From positions 4,814,001-4,878,000 of the forward strand of contig NZ_CP022685.1 of NCBI RefSeq assembly GCF_002556545.1: a DNA stretch of 64,000 nucleotides, given 5' to 3'. The notes beneath the pieces were generated by a model. That model was not told the DNA's origin. It searched no databases and worked only from the letters and a program-made list of their open reading frames with translations. Shown in pieces: positions 1-8,143 of this stretch (position 1 is its first letter; each line of letters opens with the position of its first letter). This DNA is from Streptomyces formicae. GTDB taxonomy: Bacteria > Actinomycetota > Actinomycetes > Streptomycetales > Streptomycetaceae. The translations under genes and the position numbers were made by a program.

Positions 1-1
1 C

Positions 2-1288
2 TTCGCCGAGGGAGCCGAGGAGATCGACGGTGCGGCGAGCAACGTCGAAGGGCCTCTGCTCGTGGCGGGTTCGACGTACAAAAGCTCCCTCCCGCGCGTG
101 GGACAGCGCTTCTACCGTCTTGAGCTCAAGGCCAAGGAGAACGCGTACGTCTCCGCCACCGCTGTTCCGAGGCTCGGTACGAAGGTCTCCTACGCCGACG
201 GCCTCAAGGTGTCCGTCCAGGACGCCAACGGCTACAACTGCAGCCCCCTGGACTCGGAGAAGGCGCGGTTCGGTTCGTCGGAGAGCGCACGGCCCATCAC
301 GGCGACGGCGTCCCGGAGGGTGGGTACCGCCGAGAAGAGCTGTACGGGGGCGGGCACTTACTACGTGCTGGTCGAGCGGATCAGCGATCCCGAGACCACC
401 CAGGAGGAATGGGACCTGGAGCTGCGTGTCGCCTCGGAACCCGCCTTGCGGACGGCGGGGACGACGAAGCCTCCGGAGACATGGGATTCCGCCTCTCCCC
501 AGCCGCCGACCGGCGCCCGGAAGCAGCGTGAGGGCGGCACGAGCTTCAACAAGGCGCGCGGGCTTGAGAACGGGGTCTGGGGGGACCGCGTGGAGCCCGG
601 GGAGACGCATTTCTACCGGGTGCCGGTCGACTGGGGACAGAGCCTCTCGGTCGGCGCCGAGCTGGGCAGTTCCGGCAGGGGCCTCACGGAGGACCGGGGG
701 TTCGTCTCGACCGCGCTGGTCATGTCGCTGACCAATCCGGTGCGGGCGCAGGTCGACGACGCGGACACGGCGTACGACGGGAAGCAGAACGTCACGGCCT
801 TGGGGGCGCTGCCGCCTGTCGCCTACGAGAACCGCTTCGCGCCCGAGCGCAAGGTGTCCGCGATGCGCTTCGCGGGCTGGTACTACCTGTCGGTCCATCT
901 GAACCCTGACGTGGCCCAGAAGTTCGGCAGGGCGCCGCTGGACGTGACGCTGCGGATCAGCGTCGAGGGATCGCCGAGGCCGGGGCCCGCGTACGCCGGA
1001 TCGGCGAAGCCCGCCGACGAGTTCAGCGTCACGGAGCGGGACGCGGAGGCCGCGAGGCGGGGGGAGTCGGACGCTTCGGCCACCTCGACCGGTGGGGGCG
1101 GGGGCGACGACCGGGTGATGGTGATGATCGCCGTCGGGGGGATCGGTACCGGTGTGGGGCTGCTGACGATCCTCGGCGTGTGGACGCTGATCGCGCGGCG
1201 GAGGGCCGCGGCCGTGGCCCTGCGGGGAGCTTCGGCCGTGCCGGGGGCGACTTCTCCGGCGCGGTTCGGGCCGCCGCGGGGTTGGTAG
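2..1288 (+). CDS. Membrane-anchored exported protein, 5' end outside the window
   Basis: The frame is open to the left edge, so the true start lies upstream; the GTG at 62 is internal. The visible part has two similar beta-type blocks: a 'GQRFYRLEL' region near the left end and a 'GETHFYRVPVDWG' region further on, as in secreted pre-peptidase-like sandwich domains. A Gly/Ser-rich linker and one transmembrane helix (about codons 375-397 of the visible part) follow, then a short Arg/Ala-rich tail. This suggests an outer-face protein with a C-terminal anchor. No enzymatic motif is recognised and the function is unknown. It converges on the kinase gene that ends at 1325. Confidence 0.75.
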   Translation, partial: FAEGAEEIDGAASNVEGPLLVAGSTYKSSLPRVGQRFYRLELKAKENAYVSATAVPRLGTKVSYADGLKVSVQDANGYNCSPLDSEKARFGSSESARPITATASRRVGTAEKSCTGAGTYYVLVERISDPETTQEEWDLELRVASEPALRTAGTTKPPETWDSASPQPPTGARKQREGGTSFNKARGLENGVWGDRVEPGETHFYRVPVDWGQSLSVGAELGSSGRGLTEDRGFVSTALVMSLTNPVRAQVDDADTAYDGKQNVTALGALPPVAYENRFAPERKVSAMRFAGWYYLSVHLNPDVAQKFGRAPLDVTLRISVEGSPRPGPAYAGSAKPADEFSVTERDAEAARRGESDASATSTGGGGGDDRVMVMIAVGGIGTGVGLLTILGVWTLIARRRAAAVALRGASAVPGATSPARFGPPRGW

Positions 1289-1324
1289 CGGGCGCGGTGG
1301 CGGGGCTGGGGCGTCGGATGCCTG

Positions 1325-3001
1325 TCAGATCTGTGCCAGGGCCCAGAACCCGACGGTGAGGCAGGCCAGCGCGACCAGCAGCATCGGGACCGCCACCTTC
1401 GCGGGTGGGCCGGGTCGGCGCGGCCGGACGCGGGAGTGGGAGCGGGAGTGCGCCGGGCGGGGCTGCGTCACGGCCTGACTCGGGGCCGTTCGGCTCGCGA
1501 TCGCCTGGTCCGAAACCGGCGGGCTCGGAGGCGGAACCTGAGCGGCGTGAGCGGTGTATGGATAAGTAGGAGCGTGGCGGTGGGCCTGATCGGGGGAGGT
1601 CACATGCGTGGGTTCGGGCGTGGGTGCCTGCGGGGGAATGGGAGCAGGGGGGACCGGAGCACGAGGAACAGGGGGAGTGGACGGCGAGGGGGGCGCGGTC
1701 GGCTGCTGGGGCGGCGGCAGAGGGAAGCTGCCGGTGTCCGAGGCGGTGGACGGATCCCAGCGGGAGGCGGTGGACGGCTCCCAGCTGGCGGGCCGGCCCG
1801 AGCCGACGGACGGGGGCGAGTCGATGGACGGATCAGCAGCGGCAGGTGGATCCGTGGTGGCAGACGGATCCGGTGCGGCAGGCTGACCCGGTGTGAGGGA
1901 CGGATCCCATGTGAAGGAGCGATCCGGTGCGGCGGGCGGACCGGAGGCCGCGGCCGGGTGCGACGTCGATGGGGGGATCGGTGCGGGGGCCGCCATCGGG
2001 CGTGGGGGCGTGGCGGGTGCCTCGGGGATCACGGGGAGCACGGGGGCGGGCGCATGGCCCGGGGCAGGAGGTACGTGGCCCGGGGCAGGCGCGGGGGCAG
2101 GGTGACGTCGTCGTGCGGAGTTGAGGGGCCCGTCGGGTCCGAACCCCGTGGGCAGGGGCGCGAGTTGGTCGAAGATCTCGACGAGTTCGTCGTCCGGGCC
2201 CGGCTCGGGCAGCATCTCGGCAGCCGACGCCAGCGCCTTGCGCGCGCCCGTGGCGGTGCGGAAGCGCGACTGGGGGTCCGGCTGGAGCAGCGTGGCGATG
2301 ACCTGCCAGAGCGGTTCGGGCATGCCCTGTGGGGCGCGCGGGGTGCCGTGCTCGGCGAAGTGCTCGATCAGCGCCTTGGCGTCCGGCTTGGCGCCTTCGA
2401 GGAGATAGAGGGCGACCAGGCCGACGGCGAAGAGGTCGGCGGTGAAGTCCGGTTCTGCGCCCATCATCTGCTCGGGGGCGAAGTAACCGGGCGTGCCCAC
2501 CACATAGTCGGTCTCGGTCAGCCGGGGCTCGCCCTTGCGCATCGAGATGCCGAAGTCGGACAGGCGCAGGTGCGGACGGCCCGCGCCGGTGGCCTCGAGC
2601 AGGATGTTGGCGGGCTTGATGTCGCGGTGGACGACGCCCTCGGCGTGCACCGCGGCGAGGCCGGAGAGGAGCTGGTCGAGGAGCGTGCAGGCGAAGCGGG
2701 GCGGCAGCGGTCCGTAGTCCCCGATCACGTGGGCCAGCGAGCCGCCGGCGACCAGGTCCATGGTGAACAGGACCTTGTCGTCGTCGGCGGCCCAGCTGGC
2801 GGGCGCGAGTACATGGGGGTGGTCGATGCGCAGGGCCTGTTCCCGTACGAACCGCAGGAGCGAGTGTGCGTCGCTCTGCTGCAGGACCTTGGCGGCCACA
2901 TAGCGGTGCCGCCGGTGGTCCCAGGCCCGCCAGACGGCTCCCACTCCCCCGTGTCCGACTGGGTCGACCAGTTCGTACCGGCCTGCGAAGACCTCACCCA
3001 T
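1325..3001 (-). CDS. Serine/threonine protein kinase, Pro-rich with C-terminal TM
   Basis: 558-aa Hanks-type kinase. It has the Gly-rich loop GHGGVGAVW (about 16-24), the lysine in VAAKVL, the catalytic loop HRDIKPANILL, DFG in LSDFGIS and the GTPGYFAPE segment. The second half is a long Pro/Ala/Ser-rich, probably disordered segment. The last about 23 residues form a transmembrane helix, leaving almost nothing outside, so it is a tail-anchored kinase without an external sensor. The frame extends upstream to 3163, but that part is Arg/Pro shadow sequence and overlaps the XRE gene. The ATG at 3001 starts directly before the kinase fold and has GGAAGGGGAG upstream. It lies 49 nt after the XRE gene and is probably co-transcribed with it. 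Confidence 0.9.
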   Translation of the reverse strand: MGEVFAGRYELVDPVGHGGVGAVWRAWDHRRHRYVAAKVLQQSDAHSLLRFVREQALRIDHPHVLAPASWAADDDKVLFTMDLVAGGSLAHVIGDYGPLPPRFACTLLDQLLSGLAAVHAEGVVHRDIKPANILLEATGAGRPHLRLSDFGISMRKGEPRLTETDYVVGTPGYFAPEQMMGAEPDFTADLFAVGLVALYLLEGAKPDAKALIEHFAEHGTPRAPQGMPEPLWQVIATLLQPDPQSRFRTATGARKALASAAEMLPEPGPDDELVEIFDQLAPLPTGFGPDGPLNSARRRHPAPAPAPGHVPPAPGHAPAPVLPVIPEAPATPPRPMAAPAPIPPSTSHPAAASGPPAAPDRSFTWDPSLTPGQPAAPDPSATTDPPAAADPSIDSPPSVGSGRPASWEPSTASRWDPSTASDTGSFPLPPPQQPTAPPSPSTPPVPRAPVPPAPIPPQAPTPEPTHVTSPDQAHRHAPTYPYTAHAAQVPPPSPPVSDQAIASRTAPSQAVTQPRPAHSRSHSRVRPRRPGPPAKVAVPMLLVALACLTVGFWALAQI

Positions 3002-3050
3002 GGTCGCGCTCCGCTCCCCTTCCGGGCCGCGCGGCGACCCGGCCGACGGC

Positions 3051-3599
3051 TCAGCTCTGGTGCGCCTCGTAGTGGGCGACCGCGTCCGCGGTGCGCCCGG
3101 CGCCGTACACCCGGAGGAACTCTGCCAGTTCCGGGTGGGTGGGGGCGAGGGAGTCCGCCGCATCGATGATGTCGCCCGCCGCCGCGACGGAGCGCAGCAG
3201 TGACTGGATCTCGCGCACCACGCGCTTGACCGTGGGGGCGCCCGAACTGGTCGCCGTCTGTGCGGTGTTGGTCAGGACGGAGCCGCCCTGGGACTTCTTG
3301 ATCTCGTCCATGCGGTCCGTCGCCTCGGCGGCGCTCACGCTGCCGTCAGCCACCTGACCGGCCAACTCCTGGAGGAGCTGGACGCGTTGGACGACCGCGG
3401 GGTTGCCGATCTTGGCGCGCTGGCCGCTCATCAGCTGGGAGAGCATCGGGGCGGACAGGCCAAGGACTCCGGCGAGCCGTGCCTGGTTCAGGCCCAGGTC
3501 ATCGATGAGCCGACGGAAGAGCGCCCCCAGCGGCTCCCCGTACCAGTTCCGCTGGAGCTCCCGTGCTCTCGCGGTGGTGTCTTGTTGTGCGGCGTCCAT
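3051..3599 (-). CDS. XRE-type helix-turn-helix DNA-binding protein
   Basis: 182 aa. Residues about 20-65 carry an XRE-like helix-turn-helix with 'GLNQARLAGVLGLSAPMLSQ' and 'MSGQRAKIGNP'. The rest is helical and may mediate dimerisation or effector sensing. The ATG at 3599 has GGGGAGA eight bases upstream. It precedes the kinase gene in the same direction, which suggests a regulator/kinase pair. Targets are not visible from sequence. Confidence 0.85.
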   Translation of the reverse strand: MDAAQQDTTARARELQRNWYGEPLGALFRRLIDDLGLNQARLAGVLGLSAPMLSQLMSGQRAKIGNPAVVQRVQLLQELAGQVADGSVSAAEATDRMDEIKKSQGGSVLTNTAQTATSSGAPTVKRVVREIQSLLRSVAAAGDIIDAADSLAPTHPELAEFLRVYGAGRTADAVAHYEAHQS

Positions 3600-3782
3600 T
3601 GCGTCTCCCCATCGCTTCCCCTAAGACCGTGCTTCGCTGCCGCGAACCACGTCGAGCATCTTACGGAGCGTGGTCGTGGACCGGGACCCCCAATCCTTTT
3701 GCGAGATCCGGGGGGTGACCCGGTACTCTGGTCTGCGGTGCTCACCGGGGACGTGGTTCTTCCGGTCCGGTGCATCGTTTTC

Positions 3783-3855
3783 GGGGCCTTAGCTCAGTTG
3801 GTAGAGCGCTGTCTTTGCATGGCAGATGTCAGGGGTTCGACTCCCCTAGGCTCCA
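3783..3855 (+). tRNA. tRNA-Ala (anticodon UGC)
   Basis: A 73-nt cloverleaf. The acceptor GGGGCCT pairs with AGGCTCC (one G-U). The D arm contains AGCTCAGTTGGTAGAGC. The anticodon stem CTGTC/GGCAG encloses loop TTTGCAT with anticodon TGC. The T arm GGGTTCGACTCCC is canonical and the discriminator is A at 3855. CCA is not encoded. A TACTCT hexamer at 3724-3729, about 55 nt upstream, is a plausible -10 box. Confidence 0.97.
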
Positions 3856-3862
3856 CGGCCCG

Positions 3863-3906
3863 AAAGCCCCCCGCCTGCGTTTATGCAGGTCGGGGGCTTT
3901 TTTGTG
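3863..3906 (+). terminator. Intrinsic terminator of tRNA-Ala
   Basis: A 16-bp stem interrupted by two central mismatches (AAAGCCCCC... against ...GGGGGCTTT) with loop GTTTAT, followed by a run of six T residues. It starts 7 nt after the tRNA. Confidence 0.85.
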
Positions 3907-4010
3907 TGTCCTTGCGTGTTCTGTGCGGGTACGGGGCGCCCGTAGGGCGTCTGTGCCGTGGCGTTCAAGGGCCCGCCCGATCCCGGGGTGCGGTGCTAGC
4001 CTGAGGCTAT

Positions 4011-4023
4011 CTAACAGTGTTAG
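4011..4023 (+). promoter_or_regulatory. TetR-type operator upstream of the O-methyltransferase
   Basis: CTAACA-G-TGTTAG, a perfect 6-bp dyad about 50 nt before the GTG at 4075. The same core (CTAAC-N3-GTTAG) recurs at 6145-6153, 12699-12711 (one mismatch) and 15866-15882. It is probably bound by the TetR protein encoded at 5384-6094. Confidence 0.75.
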
Positions 4024-4074
4024 GAAGAGTGCCCGGGGGCCTCTGCGGGCACCGGATCCGGTCCAGGGGGTTAC

Positions 4075-5139
4075 GTGACTGCCGATGCTTCCGCTCCGAT
4101 AGGTCTGCCCGGAGGGCCCTACGATCCCCCGCACGTCCGCGTGCTCTCCCTGGCCGCCGCGAAGTGGGTCTCCCAGCCGATCGCCGTCCTGGCCTCCCTG
4201 GGAGTGGCGGACGCGCTGGGAGACGGGCCCCGCGCGGTGGAGGACCTCGCGGCCGCCGTCGGTGCGCGGCCCGGTGCCCTGGGGCGCTGTCTGCGCGCCG
4301 CCGCGTCGGTCGGTGTCTTCGCCGAGCGGGAGGACGGGACGTACGAACTGACGCCCATGGCCGGGAGCCTGCGGGTCGATGCGCCCGACTCGATCCGCAA
4401 CTGGGTCCTGATGCTGAACCAGGGTCCGATGTGGGATTCCTTCGGGAAGCTGGAGGAGGCCGTGCGCACCGGGCGGTCCGCCTTCGAAGTGGCGCACGGG
4501 CGGCCGCTGTTCGAGCACCTCGACAAGGACGTGGAGTTCCGCGGCGTCTACGAGTCGGCGATGGGCGAGCTCACCTCGGAGCTGGCCGGGGAACTGGCAC
4601 CGGCGATCGACTTCAGCGGCTACGGCACGCTCGTCGACCTCGGCGGCGGGGACGGTGAGCTGCTCGGCACCCTGCTGCGGCACTGCCCGGAGAGCAGGGG
4701 CGTGCTCGTGGAGCGTCCGCACGTCGTGGAGCGGGCCAGGGTGCGCCTTGCCGAGCTCGGCGTCGTGGACCGGACGCGCCTGGTGGCGGGGGACGCGACC
4801 GAAGAGGTGCCGTCGGGCGGGGACGCGTACCTGATCAAGAACATGCTGCACTGCTTCGACGACGCCACCGCCCTTGCCGTGCTGCGCAGGGTGCGGGAGG
4901 CGGGCGGCGAGGATGCGCGGCTCTTCGTCATCGAGGTCGTGGTGCCGCCGGGCAACGGCTTCCACTGGGCGAAGCTCATCGACATCGAGATGCTCGCCGA
5001 CAACGACGGTCGTGAGCGCGGCGAGGACGAGTGGCGGGAGCTGCTCGGCCGCGCCGGGTTCGAGCTGGAGCGCGTCGTACCGGCGACGCCGCCGCAGTCG
5101 GTGCTGATCGCCAGGCCCGTTCGCCGGGTCGGCGGGTGA
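4075..5139 (+). CDS. SAM-dependent O-methyltransferase, dimerising plant/PKS type
   Basis: 354 aa. The N-terminal helical dimerisation domain (about 25-105) is followed by a class I SAM domain with motif I VDLGGGDGELLG at about 187-198. 'NMLHCFDD' at about 256-263 carries the His/Asp region used as general base in this family (acyl-carrier, phenol or acid O-methyltransferases). The GTG start at 4075 follows CAGGGGG. Its upstream dyad matches the operators of the RiPP cluster, so I infer it is a co-regulated tailoring enzyme. It could instead be a free-standing methyltransferase of another pathway. Substrate unknown. Confidence 0.85.
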   Translation: MTADASAPIGLPGGPYDPPHVRVLSLAAAKWVSQPIAVLASLGVADALGDGPRAVEDLAAAVGARPGALGRCLRAAASVGVFAEREDGTYELTPMAGSLRVDAPDSIRNWVLMLNQGPMWDSFGKLEEAVRTGRSAFEVAHGRPLFEHLDKDVEFRGVYESAMGELTSELAGELAPAIDFSGYGTLVDLGGGDGELLGTLLRHCPESRGVLVERPHVVERARVRLAELGVVDRTRLVAGDATEEVPSGGDAYLIKNMLHCFDDATALAVLRRVREAGGEDARLFVIEVVVPPGNGFHWAKLIDIEMLADNDGRERGEDEWRELLGRAGFELERVVPATPPQSVLIARPVRRVGG

Positions 5140-5167
5140 GAAGGAAACCGACAGGAGGAGAGATTCC

Positions 5168-5341
5168 ATGCGAGCACCGTGGAAGGGCGACCCCGTCGAG
5201 CGCGCACGCAACCGCGCCCGGCAGCGGGAGCTGCAGCGTCAGCAGGACGCGGAGCAGGCCCGTAACCGTGAGCGTCAGGAGCGTGAACAGGCCGAGCGGG
5301 ACGCTCGGCAGGCGCGCGACGAGCAGAACGACCGCCGTTAG
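5168..5341 (+). CDS. 57-aa highly charged helical small protein
   Basis: ATG at 5168 sits after a strong AGGAGGAG ribosome site and the reading frame ends at TAG 5339-5341. The product starts MRAPWKGDPVERARNR and is then almost entirely Arg, Gln, Glu, Asp and Ala, so it should form one long charged helix. It lies 28 nt behind the methyltransferase and is probably in the same transcript. No Cys and no core-like tail are present, so it is not an obvious RiPP precursor. The function is unknown; it could be an accessory or nucleic-acid-binding peptide. Confidence 0.7.
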   Translation: MRAPWKGDPVERARNRARQRELQRQQDAEQARNRERQEREQAERDARQARDEQNDRR

Positions 5342-5383
5342 CGGGACGGGCACCGCCTGGAGCGGGCCGAGCGCCGCCTCGGC

Positions 5384-6094
5384 TCAGTCGCGGTCCCGGC
5401 TCTCCAGGCGGCTGCGCAGGCCGTCGAGCAGACGGTCGAGCCCGTAGGTGAAGCGCGCCTCGATGTCGGGGCGCGCGAGCCGGGCGCCGACGGCCACGAC
5501 GTTCGGATACTCCTCGGGGGAGAGCCCGGCGAGGCGTTCGCGTGCCTCCTCCAGGAACTTCTTGGGGTCCGCGCCGCGCGCCACGTCGGCCGAGAGCGGG
5601 GACGTCTCGTGCAGGACGAAGCCCTGGACGTACTGCGTCAGGGAGTAGAGGGAGTCCGCCGTGTCCTGGTCGTCGAAGCCCGCGCGGCGCACCGCGCCGA
5701 GGATGACCTCCGCGTGGCGCAGGAAGTGCGGCCCCAGCTGGAGCCGTCCCGCGAGCACGCGGCCCGAGTCGCGCTTGGACAGCAGGTAGGCGCGGTACTC
5801 GAGCATCATGTCGCGCAGCTCGGTCCGCCAGTCGCCATCGGTACGGACGTGGGCGTCCAGGCGCAGCTCCGCGAGGAGGGCGTCGGCGAGCAGGTCGAGG
5901 AGTTCGTCCTTGTTGCGGACGTACCAGTACAAGGACGGTGCCTGGATGGAGAGTTCGTCGGCGAGGCGGCGCATGGAGAGGGCGTCGAGGCCGTCCCTTT
6001 GGAGCGTGCGCAGCGCGGCGTCGGTGACGGCCTCCAGCGTGATCGCGGGCCGTGGCTGTCGCCGGGTCGTGTTCGCGGCACGCTGGGCTCCCAT
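5384..6094 (-). CDS. TetR-family repressor, TetR_C type
   Basis: 236 aa. The N-terminal helix-turn-helix (about 20-65, 'DGLDALSMRRLADELSIQAP' then 'SLYWYVRNKDELLDLL') is the classical TetR class rather than the AcrR class. The C-terminal domain is of the drug-sensing TetR_C kind. ATG 6094 is preceded by AGGAGGGAG. A 29-bp dyad directly upstream (6135-6163) has the same core as the dyads before the methyltransferase, the RiPP precursor and the MFS exporter. This makes it the likely autoregulated, product-sensing repressor of the whole 4.0-15.9 kb cluster. Confidence 0.9.
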   Translation of the reverse strand: MGAQRAANTTRRQPRPAITLEAVTDAALRTLQRDGLDALSMRRLADELSIQAPSLYWYVRNKDELLDLLADALLAELRLDAHVRTDGDWRTELRDMMLEYRAYLLSKRDSGRVLAGRLQLGPHFLRHAEVILGAVRRAGFDDQDTADSLYSLTQYVQGFVLHETSPLSADVARGADPKKFLEEARERLAGLSPEEYPNVVAVGARLARPDIEARFTYGLDRLLDGLRSRLESRDRD

Positions 6095-6134
6095 GCGCCG
6101 GCTCCCTCCTGAAGCTCCGCCCCGGTGAACCGGG

Positions 6135-6163
6135 CTGGTCCTCTAACTATGTTAGAGGACCAG
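6135..6163 (-). promoter_or_regulatory. tetR autoregulatory operator (29-bp dyad)
   Basis: CTGGTCCTCTAAC-TAT-GTTAGAGGACCAG has 13-bp perfect arms. It lies between the monooxygenase stop (6177) and the tetR start (6094). The core CTAAC-N3-GTTAG equals the other cluster operators. The long arms could also fold in RNA and end the upstream operon. Confidence 0.75.
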
Positions 6164-6176
6164 GGCCGTCCGCTCC

Positions 6177-7247
6177 TCAGCGCAGTTGGGGCAGGACCTC
6201 GTCCCTGAAGAGCCGGAAGCTGCGCTCCATCGTCGCCCCGTCCTGGCCGCCGAAGTCGACCTGCCACAGGAAGGTGTCGACGGAGAGGAAGTCCCGCAGC
6301 TGGCGAGCCCGTTCGAGGACGGTGGCGGGTGATCCGACCACCGCGGTGCCCAGGCTGCGGAAGTCGGCGATGTCGAGGTTGCGCAGGGTCAAAGCCATCT
6401 GCGAGTACGTCGGGTAGTCCTTGGACGAGGTGTGCATCCATGCCTCCGCGGCCTCCGCCCACACGGTCAGGTACTCGCGGAGCAGCGGGTCGGCCGTCTC
6501 GTACGCCTCGTCGTCGGTCTCGGCGACGTAGAGCGGGATGGAGACCGCCACGCGCGGGCGCGGGCCGTCGGGGGTGGAGCCGTGCACGTCCTCGAACGTG
6601 TCGAGGTAGACCTCCACGAGGTCGCGTACGCCCGCCAGGTCCTGCTGGCGGGGCGGCGGTGTCACGAGCAGCCCGAAGCCCTGCTCGGCGAGCCAGGCGA
6701 AGCTCTGCCGGGAGCGGACCGCCGCGCCCCACACCGGCGGGTGCGGGCGCTGCACCGGAGCGGGCAGCGAGGTGGCGTCGCGGAACGAGAAGAACGGGCT
6801 CTCCTCGCTCACCTTCTCCTCGGTCCACAGCCGCAGGACGGCCGCGATGGTGTGGTTGAAGCGGTCCCTGGACTCGTCCATGGAGACCCCGAACGCGGTG
6901 AACTCGTACGGCATCCAGGCGCGCGCGAAGCCGACGTCGAGGCGGCCGCCGCTGAGCGCGTCGACCATCGCGGTGTGCGCGGCGAGCTGGATGGGGTGGT
7001 GGAAGGCGGGCAGGACGCAGCCGGTCATGAGGCGGATCCGGGAGGTCTGCGCGGCGACGGCGGCGAGGAAGGTCAGGGGGCTCGGACAGTAGCCGCCGTA
7101 CTCCTTGAGGTAGTGCTCGGTCATCTTCACGTAGTCGAGGCCCGCCTCGTCGGCGAGACGGGATATCCGCAGCACGTCCTCGTAGTACTCGCGGGCGCCC
7201 CGGGTGGCGGGACGGCAGTCCGGAAGCAGTGAAATGCCGTGTTGCAC
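6177..7247 (-). CDS. Luciferase-like (LLM) flavin-dependent monooxygenase
   Basis: 356 aa, a full-length bacterial luciferase-like TIM barrel. It has 'GLDYVKMTEHYLKEYGGYCPSP' near residue 35-55, the 'TSRIRLMTGCVLPAFHHP' strand and 'HPPVWGAAVRS', typical of FMN/F420-dependent members with reduced flavin supplied by a separate reductase. The GTG start at 7247 follows AGAGGAAA. It is the last gene of the precursor-sagB-leader binder-ycaO-CPBP-CPBP operon, 29 nt behind the second CPBP gene, so it probably oxidises the azole peptide (hydroxylation or N/S-oxidation). The target residue cannot be told from sequence. Confidence 0.88.
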   Translation of the reverse strand: MQHGISLLPDCRPATRGAREYYEDVLRISRLADEAGLDYVKMTEHYLKEYGGYCPSPLTFLAAVAAQTSRIRLMTGCVLPAFHHPIQLAAHTAMVDALSGGRLDVGFARAWMPYEFTAFGVSMDESRDRFNHTIAAVLRLWTEEKVSEESPFFSFRDATSLPAPVQRPHPPVWGAAVRSRQSFAWLAEQGFGLLVTPPPRQQDLAGVRDLVEVYLDTFEDVHGSTPDGPRPRVAVSIPLYVAETDDEAYETADPLLREYLTVWAEAAEAWMHTSSKDYPTYSQMALTLRNLDIADFRSLGTAVVGSPATVLERARQLRDFLSVDTFLWQVDFGGQDGATMERSFRLFRDEVLPQLR

Positions 7248-7276
7248 GGTGGTTTCCTCTCAGTCGGGCTTCGAGA

Positions 7277-8143
7277 TCACCGGCGGCCTGCGCCGGTTGC
7301 CGCGGGGCGTTGTTTCACGTGAAACAGCCGGTGTTTCACGTGAAACGGTCGCTTCCCTTCGGTCGGGATGAGCAGGGCGAAGAAGGCGGCATCGGCGGCG
7401 AGCAGGGGCACGAGGGTGCTGCCGCGCCAGTACAGGACGGTGTGCACGGTCGCCATGAGGACAACGGGCGCCCAGGTCTCCGGAGTGCGACGCCGGCCTG
7501 CGGGCATGCCTCGTACGACGACGGCGATCTGAGCGAGGACCGCGACGCCGACCGCCATCGCCGCTCCCGCCCCCGCGAGCGCCTCGGTGAGCGTCGCCCG
7601 AAAGACGGTCTCGTCGCAGAGCACGGCCGTGGCGAGCGTGACGACACCCCAGACGCCGGGCCCGGCGACCCGGGCCTTCGCCTCCTCGGCCACGTGTCCA
7701 CGGGTGAGGGAGAGCCAGTGCGTACGCCCGGCGGCGGCGCGGGGGCGGGCGGATGTCGTGGCGGTGGCGGTGGCGGGCCGGAGCCGGGGCATTCTGCGTG
7801 CGGCGGCGAGCACCGGGCGCGTGGCGCGCAGGGCGTCGACGGTGTCCGCCAGGATGCTGGTCAGGAAGACCGCCACCGCGAACTCCCCCCAGCCCAGGGC
7901 GAGTCCGACGATCAGGAGCGGCAGCAGCGTGGCGTCGGGCGGTGCGGGGTGCCAGGGCAGGACGTCGACGGCGATGGCGGCCGCGACGGTCAGGGCTCCG
8001 GCGGCCGTGGCCGCGAGGGAGCGGGCCCGTGCGGGGGCGAGCCGCCGCAGGCGCCCGGCCAGCCAGGGCGCGAGGAAACCATAGGCGGCACAGGTCACCA
8101 CGAGTACGAGTCCGCCGGCCACCACAGGCCCGGGGCCGCTCAT
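7277..8143 (-). CDS. CPBP/SagE-like membrane protein with degenerate active site
   Basis: 288 aa, multi-spanning. It starts at ATG 8143, overlapping the stop of the preceding CPBP gene (ATGA), which implies translational coupling; the open frame further upstream is shadow sequence. The region equivalent to the CPBP/Abi motif EExxxR reads DETVFRA, so the first Glu is Asp. The aromatic residue before the second-motif His (MATVH) is replaced, and no clear third motif is seen. It may be a pseudo-protease or immunity partner of the intact CPBP gene next door. Its last codons are made of two parS palindromes, giving a repeated FHVK peptide. Confidence 0.75.
   Translation of the reverse strand: MSGPGPVVAGGLVLVVTCAAYGFLAPWLAGRLRRLAPARARSLAATAAGALTVAAAIAVDVLPWHPAPPDATLLPLLIVGLALGWGEFAVAVFLTSILADTVDALRATRPVLAAARRMPRLRPATATATTSARPRAAAGRTHWLSLTRGHVAEEAKARVAGPGVWGVVTLATAVLCDETVFRATLTEALAGAGAAMAVGVAVLAQIAVVVRGMPAGRRRTPETWAPVVLMATVHTVLYWRGSTLVPLLAADAAFFALLIPTEGKRPFHVKHRLFHVKQRPAATGAGRR
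7312..7325. promoter_or_regulatory. parS, ParB-binding site 1
   Basis: GTTTCACGTGAAAC, the exact streptomycete parS palindrome. It lies inside the 3' end of the CPBP gene. ParB binds such sites clustered near oriC. Confidence 0.93.
7333..7346. promoter_or_regulatory. parS, ParB-binding site 2
   Basis: A second exact GTTTCACGTGAAAC, 21 bp (two helical turns) from the first and also inside the CPBP coding end. Confidence 0.93.

Noticed and set aside
1436..3169. Long open frames opposite the kinase and many other genes (for example 23911-25914, 58749-60416, 60727-62727)
   Set aside because: Arg/Gly/Ala/Val-rich antisense frames typical of GC-rich codon bias; no ribosome sites or domains.
3783..3855. 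tRNA-Ala as an attachment site of an integrated element
   Set aside because: No copy of the tRNA 3' end was found near 15.9 kb and there is no integrase gene.
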